Shown one piece after another: positions 26,239 through 35,101 of a stretch of 64,000 nt of DNA; positions within the stretch are counted from its first letter, which is position 1; every line of letters begins with the position of its first letter. The stretch is taken from positions 1 through 64,000 of the IMG/VR virus record IMGVR_UViG_3300020445_000892. One strand, given 5' to 3'. The stretch comes from a virus. The position numbers and the translations under genes are program-made. Below the pieces are notes generated by a model. It was given only the letters and a program-made list of their open reading frames with translations, searched no databases and was not told where the DNA came from.

Positions 26239-26809
26239 CATCCCATTTTATACAAGCAATAATGAATATGAGAATCACTGTCAATTCAGGAAAGAATTAT
26301 TAGCACGTCGTGATGAGTTTTGTACTGAAGAGAATAAATTTTATGGTACTGGTTATAGCACCATCCATACTAATGATCAGATACATAAAGAGTATCCTGA
26401 GTTTAATGAGTTACTGTTATCAAAACAAGAACTATTTGATCCAGAACTTAAGGTTACCCACTGTTGGGTTAACATCAATCCTAAAGGTGGGTTCCAGATG
26501 CGTCACAACCACGCAGAGTGTGATGTTGCAGGAACCTATTATTTACAGGTGCCACCTGGCAATACTGGCGATCTTTATCTCTATCATCCTGCACACGCAG
26601 TAGAAACTACTTGGAGAATAAGACCTTACTGGCCAACAACACATTGTCAGATACCACGTGAAGGTGACCTATACTTTTGGCCAGGTTACCAAGACCACGA
26701 GGTTCGTATGAATGAAGAGAACGACGAGAGATGGTCGGTTTCCTTTATGATGAGTATTCCTGACTGTGTTAGACTACAAAGATTCCCTAACTTACCGAGA
26801 CCCAGATGA
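26231..26809 (+). CDS. 2OG-Fe(II) oxygenase-like protein 1
   Basis: A 192-residue protein from ATG 26231. It has the double-stranded beta-helix signature of the putative oxygenase family TIGR02466: HCWVNINPKGGFQMRHNHAE, then GTYYLQVP, GDLYFWPGYQDHEV and the late Arg in ERWSVSFMM. The His pairs would bind iron and the Arg would bind 2-oxoglutarate. Substrate unknown. It is coupled to gp46, an essential gene, a pattern repeated by the other oxygenases here. Confidence 0.75.
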   Translation: MFDIPFYTSNNEYENHCQFRKELLARRDEFCTEENKFYGTGYSTIHTNDQIHKEYPEFNELLLSKQELFDPELKVTHCWVNINPKGGFQMRHNHAECDVAGTYYLQVPPGNTGDLYLYHPAHAVETTWRIRPYWPTTHCQIPREGDLYFWPGYQDHEVRMNEENDERWSVSFMMSIPDCVRLQRFPNLPRPR

Positions 26810-27069
26810 CATTCCTAATTGGTATAATGTCTTTTGCAAATTTTGTATTCTATCCTCTAGTGATAGCAACAATCATTGCATTTATAATTGAGCAGATATT
26901 CAGAGCACAAGATAAAGCACCTGAGATTCTTAGGTCTATGTCAGTTAGAAAGTATTTCTGGAGACAAGCTTGGTTGTTCAACATCATATGGTTTGTTGGA
27001 TATTTCATCCTATTGATTGTTAACAGACCAGGTGCACAGCAAATGCCTGATTTAATTTGGCAAGGTTAA
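26806..27069 (+). CDS. Two-helix membrane protein
   Basis: An 87-residue protein with membrane helices at about residues 4-28 and 53-73, joined by a basic loop (RSMSVRKYFWRQ). Both ends would lie on the same side of the membrane. It is coupled on both sides to oxygenase-like genes. Function unknown; it is early by position, so a holin role is unlikely. Confidence 0.65.
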   Translation: MTFLIGIMSFANFVFYPLVIATIIAFIIEQIFRAQDKAPEILRSMSVRKYFWRQAWLFNIIWFVGYFILLIVNRPGAQQMPDLIWQG

Positions 27070-27080
27070 TTCAATTCGAT

Positions 27081-27620
27081 ATGGAAATTTTCCCCACACA
27101 TCTATATGTGTTTAATCATAGTGACGAGAGAATAGACGAGGAGATCGATGGAATTCCTGATGATCCAGACATCCTATCTCACCTGAGTGTAGGTGCCAAG
27201 GAAGAGATCCTCTATGGGTCTCATACTGGAATAAACGATCTCCAGTTGTTTCAAAAATATAACTTACCCCACTTGAGAGCATTTTGTGAAAAGTCATTGG
27301 CACATATAGATCCTACCTGTACGATAGCGAACTCTTGGCTGAATAGGGGACCGAAGGACAGTTTCCAAATTGCACACACCCACGCTGGTTTCAATGTATC
27401 TGGTGTATACTATCATAAGGACTGTGTTCCTGAGATGGGAGGGATTGTATTCATCAATCCGAATCCTCATTCTAAGATGTGCCTATGGGGTACAGAGGAA
27501 GGTCGCCACTTCCCTGCTACACCAAGGACTCTCGTCTTATTCCCATCTTGGTTAGAGCATAAAACTGAGAAAAATCGTATAGATACTCCTAGAGTATCCA
27601 TAGCCTTCAATGCAAAATGA
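27081..27620 (+). CDS. 2OG-Fe(II) oxygenase-like protein 2
   Basis: A 179-residue protein of the same type as the gene at 26231. ATG 27081 is preferred over an upstream TTG (27057). Key segments are ANSWLNRGPKDSFQIAHTHAG, SGVYYH, LVLFPSWLEHKTEKN and PRVSIAFNAK. Two His in the first cluster, one in the second and the final Arg fit iron and 2-oxoglutarate binding. Substrate unknown. Confidence 0.78.
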   Translation: MEIFPTHLYVFNHSDERIDEEIDGIPDDPDILSHLSVGAKEEILYGSHTGINDLQLFQKYNLPHLRAFCEKSLAHIDPTCTIANSWLNRGPKDSFQIAHTHAGFNVSGVYYHKDCVPEMGGIVFINPNPHSKMCLWGTEEGRHFPATPRTLVLFPSWLEHKTEKNRIDTPRVSIAFNAK

Positions 27621-27826
27621 CAACTCCAAACTGGCAACACAATTCTGGGAAGCCACCCAAACGTAAATTAAAACCACGTGCACTTAAGAGTGCAAGAGAC
27701 AGACGCAACCAGTTGATAAAGTGTCTACTAAAGACCTCCGACCGCCATCGGGGGTCTTATAATATGTGTATACAAACGAAGGAATTAAATGACAGTCAAC
27801 AGAGAAGTCAAAGGAACCCTTGCTAA
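27617..27826 (+). CDS. Possible small basic protein
   Basis: A 69-residue frame coupled by ATGA to the preceding gene, with a strongly basic N-terminal half (GKPPKRKLKPRALKSARDRR). The second half runs through the hairpin at 27731 and into the next gene in another frame, so only the first half may be constrained. The conserved-looking start argues for a real gene. Confidence 0.45.
   Translation: MTTPNWQHNSGKPPKRKLKPRALKSARDRRNQLIKCLLKTSDRHRGSYNMCIQTKELNDSQQRSQRNPC
27731..27758 (+). promoter_or_regulatory. Strong RNA hairpin before the CobT-like gene
   Basis: An 11-bp stem (AAGACCTCCGA with TCGGGGGTCTT, one T-G pair) and loop CCGCCA. There is no T-run after it, only ATAATATG, so it may be a weak terminator or an RNA processing or stabilising element. 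A TATAAT at 27758-27763 abuts it but no -35 is visible. Confidence 0.65.
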
Positions 27827-29999
27827 ACTACTAGCAACAGAGGATCTAATCATCGAGCACAGAAATTGTGAGACTGCTCAGTTTGACGTGGAGAGACGTG
27901 TACTAACTCTTCCAATCTGGGATCAGGCAACTGAAGCAGTATATGATATGCTCGTCAGTCACGAAGTAGGACACGCTCTATACACTCCAAGAGAGTGGGA
28001 GTATGGTAAAGTTCCTCAGTCATTCTTGAATGTAGTAGAAGATGCTCGTATCGAGAAGTTAATGAAGCGTAGATACCAAGGTCTTCCTAAGACATTCTTC
28101 GCAGGTTATAAGGAGTTAAGTGAGCAAGATTTCTTTGAATCAAAAGAAAACGTTGATAAGTTCTCTTTAATTGATAAGATCAACCTACAGTACAAGATCG
28201 GTAACTTCCAGTACATCGCATTCACAGACGAAGAGCAAGTATTTGTAGATGCAGTAGGACAGTGTGAAACATTCGAGGATGTAGAGAACGTTTCTAAACA
28301 GATCTTCGACTTTATGAAGGAAGAGTATGAGAAGAAGCAGAAGGAAGAAGCAGAAGAGGAAGCAGATTCAGCATTCGAAATGCCTCAGATGGGTGGTACA
28401 AATCCAGATCTAGGTGATGATTCACAAGATCCTTTCTCACAGGAACCACCAATAGATGCAGATACTGATGGTCAATCAGGTGATGATGGTGATGATACTG
28501 AAGCAGAGGGTGGTGATGTAACTCAGGATGCAGAGATACCTACTACAACTGAAGGTGGTGTAGAAGGTGGTAATCCATTAGAAGCACAGACAGATAAGAT
28601 CTTTACAGACAAAGTTAAAGAGTATGTCAAGCACGGTGGATTCGAGACTGAGTATGTTGAGATTGATAAAGTTGATCCTGATAAGTTAATCATCTCTTGG
28701 AAGGAAATACTTCAGATGTCTGAAGAGAGATATAAGGTTGAGATGCCTATCGATGGTGATGACAGTCAACTCTGGAGATACAATGTTGAGAAAGCAGACC
28801 TTGAGAAGAGTGAGTCAGACTATAGAGAGTTCTTTAAGTCATCACAGAAAGAAGTTAACTATCTTGTTAAAGAGTTTGAGTGTCGCAAAGCAGCATCTAG
28901 TTATGCTCGTGCTACTACAAGTCGTACAGGTGTTCTTGATACTGCTAGATTACACACTTACAAGTACAATGAGGATCTCTTTAAGAAGGTAACTAACTTA
29001 CCTGAAGGAAAGAATCACGCTATGGTCTTCTTACTAGACTGGTCTGGTTCAATGAGCAATTGCTTATTCGATACAGTAAAGCAAGTTCTTCAACTAACTT
29101 GGTTCTGCCAGAAAGTTGGTATCCCTTATAGAGTATATGCATTCAGCAATAGCATCTATTCTGCCAACTACTATGATAGAACAGTAGATAAGTTCGAAGA
29201 GAAGTTGGGTAAGATCTCTTTCAATCAAGGATTCGGTCTACTTGAAATGCTTACTTCAGAAGGAAACAAGAAAGAGAGAGATAGATCTGCTTTAGCACTC
29301 TGGAGAAATGCTGGTGTTAACAGCACTCAACCAAAAACTTGGTCTCGTGTATACTCTATGGGATGTCCTGCAATCTTAGGTCTATCAGGTACACCATTGA
29401 TGGAAGCAATTGCAGCAATGCACTCAGTACTTCCACAGTTCATCAAGCAAACTGGTGCAGAGAAAATATCTCTATCAATCCTAACTGACGGTGAAGCAGC
29501 ACAACCTTCTTACAACTGCAAGAGATCAGCAATAATGGGTGAGAACCTATTCCGTAACTCATTCAACGGACGTTGCCAGTTAAGAGATCGTAAGACTGGA
29601 AGAGTATATGCTCGTAAGGATAACCCTCTAGAGCAGACAAATGTATTCATCCAGAACCTTAAGGATTCATTCAGACAAGTACAAATGCTAGGGTTCCGTC
29701 TAATCACACCACGTGACACTAGTGGATACTTCAGAATGATTCAGTATATGGGATTCATTAATGAGTTCAGCGAGGAAGCGATCAAGAGATTCAGAAAGCA
29801 GAAGTTCTATGAAGTAACTGAGTCACCTTATGACAAGTTATTTGTTATGCCAACAACTGCATTAGTAGATGACAATCCACTAGATGATCTTAAGGAAGAT
29901 GCAACAAAGGCACAAGTTGGTGCAGCGTTCAAGAAGATGTTCAAGAACAAAGCATCCAATAAAAAGATGCTCGCATCATTCGCTGAGACAGTTGGATAA
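27789..29999 (+). CDS. CobT-like zincin/VWA protein
   Basis: A 736-residue protein. The N-terminal domain has HEVGH at 58-62 followed by NVVEDARIE at 81-89, the layout of a zincin with a downstream acidic ligand. A long acidic linker covers about 195-265. A VWA domain starts near 410 with the MIDAS motif D417-W-S-G-S421, and a TDGEA segment follows. The plan resembles CobT of cobaltochelatase and VWA partners of MoxR ATPases. The next gene is such an ATPase. It probably acts with it as a remodelling or insertion machine. Actual protease activity is untested, and a cobalamin role is doubtful. Confidence 0.75.
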   Translation: MTVNREVKGTLAKLLATEDLIIEHRNCETAQFDVERRVLTLPIWDQATEAVYDMLVSHEVGHALYTPREWEYGKVPQSFLNVVEDARIEKLMKRRYQGLPKTFFAGYKELSEQDFFESKENVDKFSLIDKINLQYKIGNFQYIAFTDEEQVFVDAVGQCETFEDVENVSKQIFDFMKEEYEKKQKEEAEEEADSAFEMPQMGGTNPDLGDDSQDPFSQEPPIDADTDGQSGDDGDDTEAEGGDVTQDAEIPTTTEGGVEGGNPLEAQTDKIFTDKVKEYVKHGGFETEYVEIDKVDPDKLIISWKEILQMSEERYKVEMPIDGDDSQLWRYNVEKADLEKSESDYREFFKSSQKEVNYLVKEFECRKAASSYARATTSRTGVLDTARLHTYKYNEDLFKKVTNLPEGKNHAMVFLLDWSGSMSNCLFDTVKQVLQLTWFCQKVGIPYRVYAFSNSIYSANYYDRTVDKFEEKLGKISFNQGFGLLEMLTSEGNKKERDRSALALWRNAGVNSTQPKTWSRVYSMGCPAILGLSGTPLMEAIAAMHSVLPQFIKQTGAEKISLSILTDGEAAQPSYNCKRSAIMGENLFRNSFNGRCQLRDRKTGRVYARKDNPLEQTNVFIQNLKDSFRQVQMLGFRLITPRDTSGYFRMIQYMGFINEFSEEAIKRFRKQKFYEVTESPYDKLFVMPTTALVDDNPLDDLKEDATKAQVGAAFKKMFKNKASNKKMLASFAETVG

Positions 30000-30008
30000 G
30001 TGTCTACT

Positions 30009-30032
30009 AAGGGGTCGCAAGACCCCTTTTTT
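30009..30032 (+). terminator. Intrinsic terminator after CobT-like gene
   Basis: Perfect stem AAGGGGTC/GACCCCTT with a GCAA tetraloop and a T-run. It isolates the CobT-like gene from the ATPase gene. Confidence 0.93.
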
Positions 30033-30075
30033 ACACTATACTTAGTACATACAAAACAAATACGGACAACACATT

Positions 30076-31161
30076 ATGGCATTCCAAACTGAAATCCCTG
30101 TAACAACTGAAGGAGTTGTTGAGTACCTTACAAACAACTTCGGGACTGAAGTTTCTACACAAGAATTATTGAAAGCAGCAGACGAGTTCAAGTGCTCATA
30201 CGCAACAATCAAAAAGAGACTTAAGCAGTACAAGAAGTCCATAGGTAAGTGGAACCTAACCATAGAAGAAGCACGTGAGGTTTTTGAAAAGCAAATCGTT
30301 AAGTCAGATCCAAAGGCATCTCTAGTACCTTCTAAGGATGAACTATATGTTCCATTCGGAAACTTTAACTCTGTTAAGAAGATTATCAAGAGTAAGAAGT
30401 TCTATCCTACTTTCATCACTGGTCTATCTGGTAACGGTAAAACATTTGGTGTGGAGCAAGCAGCGTCAAGTCTAAATAGAGAGTTGATTAGAGTTAACAT
30501 TACTGTTGAAACAGACGAAGATGACCTTATTGGTGGGTTCCGTCTTAATAATGGTAGCACTGTATGGCATAATGGACCAGTTATCGAAGCACTGGAAAGG
30601 GGAGCTATCCTCCTTCTAGACGAGATTGATCTAGCATCTAATAAGATTCTATGCTTACAGTCAATCCTTGAAGGTAAAGGAGTCTTCCTAAAGAAAATCG
30701 GCAAGTACGTAAGACCTGCTGATGGGTTCAATGTTATTGCGACAGCGAATACTAAGGGTAAGGGTTCTGACGATGGTAGATTCATCGGGACTAACGTGCT
30801 CAACGAAGCGTTCCTTGAGAGATTCGCTATTACTCTTGAGCAAGAGTATCCATCACCAGCGATAGAAGTTAAAATCCTGAACAAGCAATGTGCTGATTCA
30901 GACTTCTGTGCACGTCTTGCTGACTGGGCACAGATCATCCGTAAGACCTTCGCTGATGGAGGAATTGATGAGGTGATCTCCACTCGTAGGTTGGTTCACA
31001 TCGTTAAGGCATTTGAGATCTTCGGTTCTAAAGAAGATGCTATCCAGTTCAGCATCAACAGATTTGATGATGAGACTAAGCAAGCATTCTTGGAATTATA
31101 TGACAAGATCGATGCTGAATTTAATATCTCAGATAATGACTTGACCGATCAACCAAACTGA
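30076..31161 (+). CDS. cobS: CobS/MoxR-type AAA+ ATPase
   Basis: A 361-residue AAA+ protein. Residues 1-75 form a helical, wHTH-like region (ELLKAADEFKCSYATIKKRL). Walker A is GLSGNGKT at 116-123, Walker B ILLLDEID at 178-185, and sensor region NVIATANTKGKG follows. Cyanophage homologues are called CobS (cobaltochelatase subunit), but the fold is general to MoxR, CbbQ and NorQ. Its neighbour with a VWA domain fits this ATPase-VWA pairing. The 3' end contains the next promoter's -35 box. Confidence 0.88.
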   Translation: MAFQTEIPVTTEGVVEYLTNNFGTEVSTQELLKAADEFKCSYATIKKRLKQYKKSIGKWNLTIEEAREVFEKQIVKSDPKASLVPSKDELYVPFGNFNSVKKIIKSKKFYPTFITGLSGNGKTFGVEQAASSLNRELIRVNITVETDEDDLIGGFRLNNGSTVWHNGPVIEALERGAILLLDEIDLASNKILCLQSILEGKGVFLKKIGKYVRPADGFNVIATANTKGKGSDDGRFIGTNVLNEAFLERFAITLEQEYPSPAIEVKILNKQCADSDFCARLADWAQIIRKTFADGGIDEVISTRRLVHIVKAFEIFGSKEDAIQFSINRFDDETKQAFLELYDKIDAEFNISDNDLTDQPN

Positions 31162-31169
31162 CGTATACT
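31141..31169 (+). promoter_or_regulatory. Host-type early promoter inside the cobS 3' end
   Basis: TTGACC (31141-31146), 17-base spacer, TATACT (31164-31169). It would start transcription close to 31176, almost at the ATG at 31178, or serve the clamp genes further on. Confidence 0.65.
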
Positions 31170-31177
31170 TAATTCAA

Positions 31178-31342
31178 ATGGATCTTCCACTAGACGACCG
31201 AGAATTGAAAACAGTAGTCGCTGCCCTGAAACTGGGTGGCGATACTGCTCTTCACAACAAGTTAAAACTTGTTATTGAACTCAGAGATCTGGGTTTACCC
31301 TATAAGAAGATACTTAAAGAACAGTATGGTTATTCAGTATGA
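31178..31342 (+). CDS. 54-residue helical protein
   Basis: Begins MDLPLDDRELKTVVAALKL and ends KKILKEQYGYSV, with two predicted amphipathic helices and no Cys. It shares ATGA with the next gene. Function unknown. Confidence 0.65.
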   Translation: MDLPLDDRELKTVVAALKLGGDTALHNKLKLVIELRDLGLPYKKILKEQYGYSV

Positions 31343-31656
31343 ACCGAAAGTACAATGAGGAAGAGTATCTCAAAGAGATCTCTGAGTACATTGCAAACAC
31401 TTACAGAGGTCATTATTCAGTCGGCAACGTACAGACTCTTGACCTCATAGATTCAGTAGGTGACGCAGAAGCATTCTGTAGGAGTAATGTCCTTAAGTAT
31501 GCTTCACGCTATGATAGAAAAGGTACAGCACGTCGTGATATCATTAAGATTATTCACTACGGTATCTTGCTACTCCACTTTAATGATAAGCGTGAGAAAG
31601 CAAACCAAATTAATTCCAATAGTACTACAGCATTTGCTGTAGACTATGATAAATGA
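31339..31656 (+). CDS. DUF3310-like small protein
   Basis: A 105-residue protein whose second half (NVLKYASRYDRKGTARRDIIK followed by IHYGILLLHF) resembles DUF3310 phage proteins, which have the pattern GN(V/I)hKYhxRxxxKxxxxxDhxKAxxYL. The family is common near phage replication genes and its role is not settled. It lies just before gp45. Confidence 0.6.
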   Translation: MNRKYNEEEYLKEISEYIANTYRGHYSVGNVQTLDLIDSVGDAEAFCRSNVLKYASRYDRKGTARRDIIKIIHYGILLLHFNDKREKANQINSNSTTAFAVDYDK

Positions 31657-31671
31657 TCCTCTAACTACATT

Positions 31672-32352
31672 ATGTCCCTTGTCAAACTCAGTAAAAAAAC
31701 TCAGAACCTCCTTAAGAACTTTGCCACGATCAACAAGTCGATTGTTATCGATCCTGGCAACAGCATCAGGACATTATCTGTCAACAAAAACATCTTTGCT
31801 TCTGCTATTGTCAGCGAGAACTTCCCTCAAGAAATTGCCATTTATGACCTCGGTAATTTCCTATCTACTCTCTCACTCTTTGAGAGTCCAGTCTTCGACT
31901 TCTCAAACACTTCGAAACTTATCACAACAGACGAAGCCTCTAACTCAAGAGGAACGTTCTACTATTCTGACCCTTCTGTAATACAATCAGTACCTAACAA
32001 GGGTATACAGATGCCAGATGTAGATGTTCAGTTTAGTCTTAAGACTGATACATTACAGGATCTTATAAGAGCAGCAAGTGTATATCAGGTACCTGATTTA
32101 TGTTTGTTTAATAAAGGTGAGGACATTAGATTGCAAGTATGTGACAAGAAGAACGAGACATCAAATACATATTCAGTTCCAGTTGGTAAGAACACAAGTA
32201 GTGAAGACTTCTGTTATTGTTTTAAGGTAGAGAATCTTAAGATTCTACCAGGTGATTATGCAGTTAGTGTTGCTAAGAATAAAGTTAGTCACTTTGTATC
32301 AGCAGCAAATAATGTAGAGTATTATATTGCTCTTGAACCTGACACAAAATGA
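31672..32352 (+). CDS. gp45: gp45 sliding clamp
   Basis: A 226-residue protein, T4 gp45 being 228. LSKKTQNLLKNFATINKSI matches T4 LSKDTTALLKNFATINSGI, and EIAIYDLGNFLSTLSLFE matches VAIYDLNGFLGILSLVN. The clamp tethers gp43 and activates late transcription with gp55 and gp33. It is followed, with a 4-base overlap, by an oxygenase-like gene that separates it from gp44. Confidence 0.97.
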   Translation: MSLVKLSKKTQNLLKNFATINKSIVIDPGNSIRTLSVNKNIFASAIVSENFPQEIAIYDLGNFLSTLSLFESPVFDFSNTSKLITTDEASNSRGTFYYSDPSVIQSVPNKGIQMPDVDVQFSLKTDTLQDLIRAASVYQVPDLCLFNKGEDIRLQVCDKKNETSNTYSVPVGKNTSSEDFCYCFKVENLKILPGDYAVSVAKNKVSHFVSAANNVEYYIALEPDTK

Positions 32353-32918
32353 TCCCAACATTTGTATCCCTCCAAGCAGATTTGTTCAGACTACCGTGTC
32401 TTATATGTCACGTACCTGACTGGCAAAATGTTAAGAGGGATTTTTTATCTTCGATTAACTGGGATGATCCTGACTGTAACCTAGAACATTTCTATAGTGA
32501 TTTCCATAGGTACTTCACTAGAGGTGAGCAACCTCCATATCATATGGATCTAATGGAAGTTCTTAGAGGACCATTAGAATTCTTTGCTCAAGAGAATCCT
32601 GGTTCACAGGTATTGAGTTCTTGGTGTCAGAGATATAGTGCTAACCAAATGCATCCTGTACATACACACGGTGTTATAGGTTACTCAGCAGTGTTCTATG
32701 CACAGTTGGGTAGAGCACATAAACCAACTTGTTTCTTCTCACCATTTCCAGATCCTTGGTCTGGATTTATTGACGAGAAGATTCCAAAATGTGAAGAGGG
32801 TGATATAATCTTCTTCCCATCACAATGTATGCATCAGTCGTTGCCACACGCTGCTGCAGAGGATAGAATTATATTCTCATTTAATATTATGCAATCCCCT
32901 GAGTCGATCTATGTCTGA
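32349..32918 (+). CDS. 2OG-Fe(II) oxygenase-like protein 3
   Basis: A 189-residue protein of the TIGR02466 type. QVLSSWCQRYSANQMHPVHTHG gives the first His cluster, and DIIFFPSQCMHQSLPH with DRIIFSFNIM gives the distal His and the Arg. The middle is more diverged than in the copies at 26231 and 27081. It lies between gp45 and gp44, overlapping both by a few bases. Confidence 0.72.
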   Translation: MIPTFVSLQADLFRLPCLICHVPDWQNVKRDFLSSINWDDPDCNLEHFYSDFHRYFTRGEQPPYHMDLMEVLRGPLEFFAQENPGSQVLSSWCQRYSANQMHPVHTHGVIGYSAVFYAQLGRAHKPTCFFSPFPDPWSGFIDEKIPKCEEGDIIFFPSQCMHQSLPHAAAEDRIIFSFNIMQSPESIYV

Positions 32919-33846
32919 TTTTCTATGGTGTGAACAGTACCGTCCTCGTAAGATCGAGGATTGTATTCTTCCTGATAACATCAAAACAGTTCTACAGAAA
33001 TTTGTAGCAAACAAAAAGATTCCAAATCTATTATTGTCAGGTCCACCAGGTATAGGTAAGACCACAGTTGCTAAGGCATTGTGTGAAGAATTAGGAGCAG
33101 ATTATTATGTCATCAACGGATCAGATGAAGGAAGATTCCTCGACACAGTTAGAAACCAAGCGAAAAACTTTGCATCAACTGTTTCCCTCGTGGGTGGTGC
33201 CAAGATCATCATCATCGATGAAGCAGACAACACCACAAATGACGTACAGTTATTGTTACGAGCTACTATCGAGGAATTCTCCTCGAACTGTAGGTTCATA
33301 TTTACGTGCAATTACAAGAACAGAATAATTGAACCATTACATTCACGTTGTTCAGTTGTAGACTTTAGTATCAATGGTAAGGAGAAGCAGGTACTTGCTG
33401 CTCAGTTCTTTAAGAGGATCCAAGATATCCTTACAGAGCAGAAGGTAGAAGCAGAACCAAAAGTATTAGTAGCATTAGTTCAGAAGTATTTCCCTGACTT
33501 TAGAAGAACTCTTAATGAGTTACAGAGATATAGTTCTATTGGTAAGATCGATACAGGTGTACTTGCTGCTGTAACAGATACTAAGTTGCAAGATCTTGTA
33601 GGATATCTTAAGAACAAAGAGTTTACCAATATGAAAAAATGGGTGGTTCAGAACCTAGATAGTGAACCAACTCAGATTATGAGAAAGTTATATGATTCGT
33701 TATATAATTATTTGCAATCTCAATCTATTCCTGAAGCAGTTCTTGTTATTGGTGAGTACCAATACAAGGCAGCATTCGTAGCAGATCAAGAGATTAATTT
33801 AGTTGCTTGTATGACAGAACTTATGATGAGGTGTCAGTTTAAATGA
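32911..33846 (+). CDS. gp44: gp44 clamp-loader ATPase
   Basis: A 311-residue AAA+ clamp loader, T4 gp44 being 319. N-terminal WCEQYRPRKIEDCILP matches the T4 start; Walker A GPPGIGKTT is at 44-52, Walker B IIIDEADN at 100-107, and the SRC motif (HSRCSVVDF) carries the Arg finger. With gp62 it loads gp45 onto primer junctions. Three modification-type genes and a Dam gene intervene before gp62. Confidence 0.97.
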   Translation: MSDFLWCEQYRPRKIEDCILPDNIKTVLQKFVANKKIPNLLLSGPPGIGKTTVAKALCEELGADYYVINGSDEGRFLDTVRNQAKNFASTVSLVGGAKIIIIDEADNTTNDVQLLLRATIEEFSSNCRFIFTCNYKNRIIEPLHSRCSVVDFSINGKEKQVLAAQFFKRIQDILTEQKVEAEPKVLVALVQKYFPDFRRTLNELQRYSSIGKIDTGVLAAVTDTKLQDLVGYLKNKEFTNMKKWVVQNLDSEPTQIMRKLYDSLYNYLQSQSIPEAVLVIGEYQYKAAFVADQEINLVACMTELMMRCQFK

Positions 33847-34415
33847 ACTATGACTTTAAAAACTCTCTTACGGATGTACGATCTGTTGTGCATCTTATTG
33901 GTATGCACGGTGATAATCTTATTGGTCTCGAACTAGGGGTAGATCGTGCACAAAGTTTTTGTACTTTGTTACAAGCTTGTCCTAATATTAAACACCTTAC
34001 TGGTATTGATAACTGGGAACCTTATACAGATTACTTAAGAGAAGATAATGAACCTGGTCCTTCCAACTCTACTGATCTTGCAGAGATGGAGATCTTTGAA
34101 TTTATGGCACATCATCATATTAGATTCTCTGGTGAAGAAGATAGATCAACAATTATCAAAGGTAACATAGAGGATTTAGCTATCACATTTCCTGACGAAC
34201 ATTTTGATTTTATTTTTATGGATGCTTGGATGACATATGAACAAGCACTTAAAGAATTAAATGATTGGTATCCTAAGATTAAATATGGTGGATTGTTATG
34301 TGGTCACGATTATAAATCACATCTTATTCAGAGAGCAGTAGCAGAATTTAGAGAACAAAATAATATCACTCAACATATGAGTGTATACGATTCAATGTGT
34401 GTTTGGAGGAAATGA
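33843..34415 (+). CDS. SAM-dependent methyltransferase (Methyltransf_24 type)
   Basis: A 190-residue class I methyltransferase. GLELGVDRAQSF about residues 28-39 is motif I, GIDNWEPY at 54-61 gives the acidic residue of motif II, FDFIFMDAW is motif IV, and GGLLCGHDY follows. The pattern is that of Methyltransf_24 proteins, which often modify small molecules or sugars. Substrate unknown. It is coupled by ATGA to gp44. Confidence 0.75.
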   Translation: MNYDFKNSLTDVRSVVHLIGMHGDNLIGLELGVDRAQSFCTLLQACPNIKHLTGIDNWEPYTDYLREDNEPGPSNSTDLAEMEIFEFMAHHHIRFSGEEDRSTIIKGNIEDLAITFPDEHFDFIFMDAWMTYEQALKELNDWYPKIKYGGLLCGHDYKSHLIQRAVAEFREQNNITQHMSVYDSMCVWRK

Positions 34416-35101
34416 AAAAGCATCCCATCTTTCCTGTAGAACTCTTTACATTTGAGAGTAGTCCTGAGTTAGTAGAAGAAACTCTTGACGCTTTAGATCC
34501 GATTGAGAGAGGAGCTTTTAATTTACCTAATCTTGTACAGACTACACAAGGCAATTTACATTGCTTACCACAATTTAAAAATACTTTTAAATGGATTGAT
34601 CAATGTTTAGATGAAGTTAAGAAAGATCAACAGTTTGAAATGTGGGGTAAGTTTGAGATCAGTCTTGCTTGGGGGGTTGTATCGCTCCCTAACAGTGGTG
34701 GATGCCATCAACCACACAGACATCCTATGTCATACTACAGTGGCACCTACTGCCTCACAGATGGGTATCCTACGCTCTTCCAAGACCCTGTGCACGCAAG
34801 ATCATATAATCAGTTAGAAATAATCTCAGCAGTATATGAGAACGCTGTAGAAGCACCTGTATATAAACCAGGTACCCTAGTAATATTTCCAAGTTGGTTA
34901 GTACATTTTACAGCACCACATTTTGCTGACTTCCCACGTGCAAATATTTCATTCAATGCATTTCCAACTGGTCCTATTAATCAAGGACCATATGGACAGA
35001 ATATGATTAACTGTAAGTTGGTACAAGATGATGAGTTAAGAAGAAGAGGACACGGTGAAGAAGACATTGGTTATGGACACGGACCACAGATGGCATTATG
35101 A
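34412..35101 (+). CDS. 2OG-Fe(II) oxygenase-like protein 4
   Basis: A 229-residue protein from ATG 34412, which has GGAGGA directly upstream. ISLAWGVVSLPNSGGCHQPHRHP gives the first His cluster, LVIFPSWLVHFTAPH the distal His, and RANISFNAFPTG the Arg. A Gly/His/Arg-rich tail (RRRGHGEEDIGYGHG) is unlike the other copies. It is coupled to another oxygenase-like gene of a different family. Confidence 0.75.
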   Translation: MKKHPIFPVELFTFESSPELVEETLDALDPIERGAFNLPNLVQTTQGNLHCLPQFKNTFKWIDQCLDEVKKDQQFEMWGKFEISLAWGVVSLPNSGGCHQPHRHPMSYYSGTYCLTDGYPTLFQDPVHARSYNQLEIISAVYENAVEAPVYKPGTLVIFPSWLVHFTAPHFADFPRANISFNAFPTGPINQGPYGQNMINCKLVQDDELRRRGHGEEDIGYGHGPQMAL

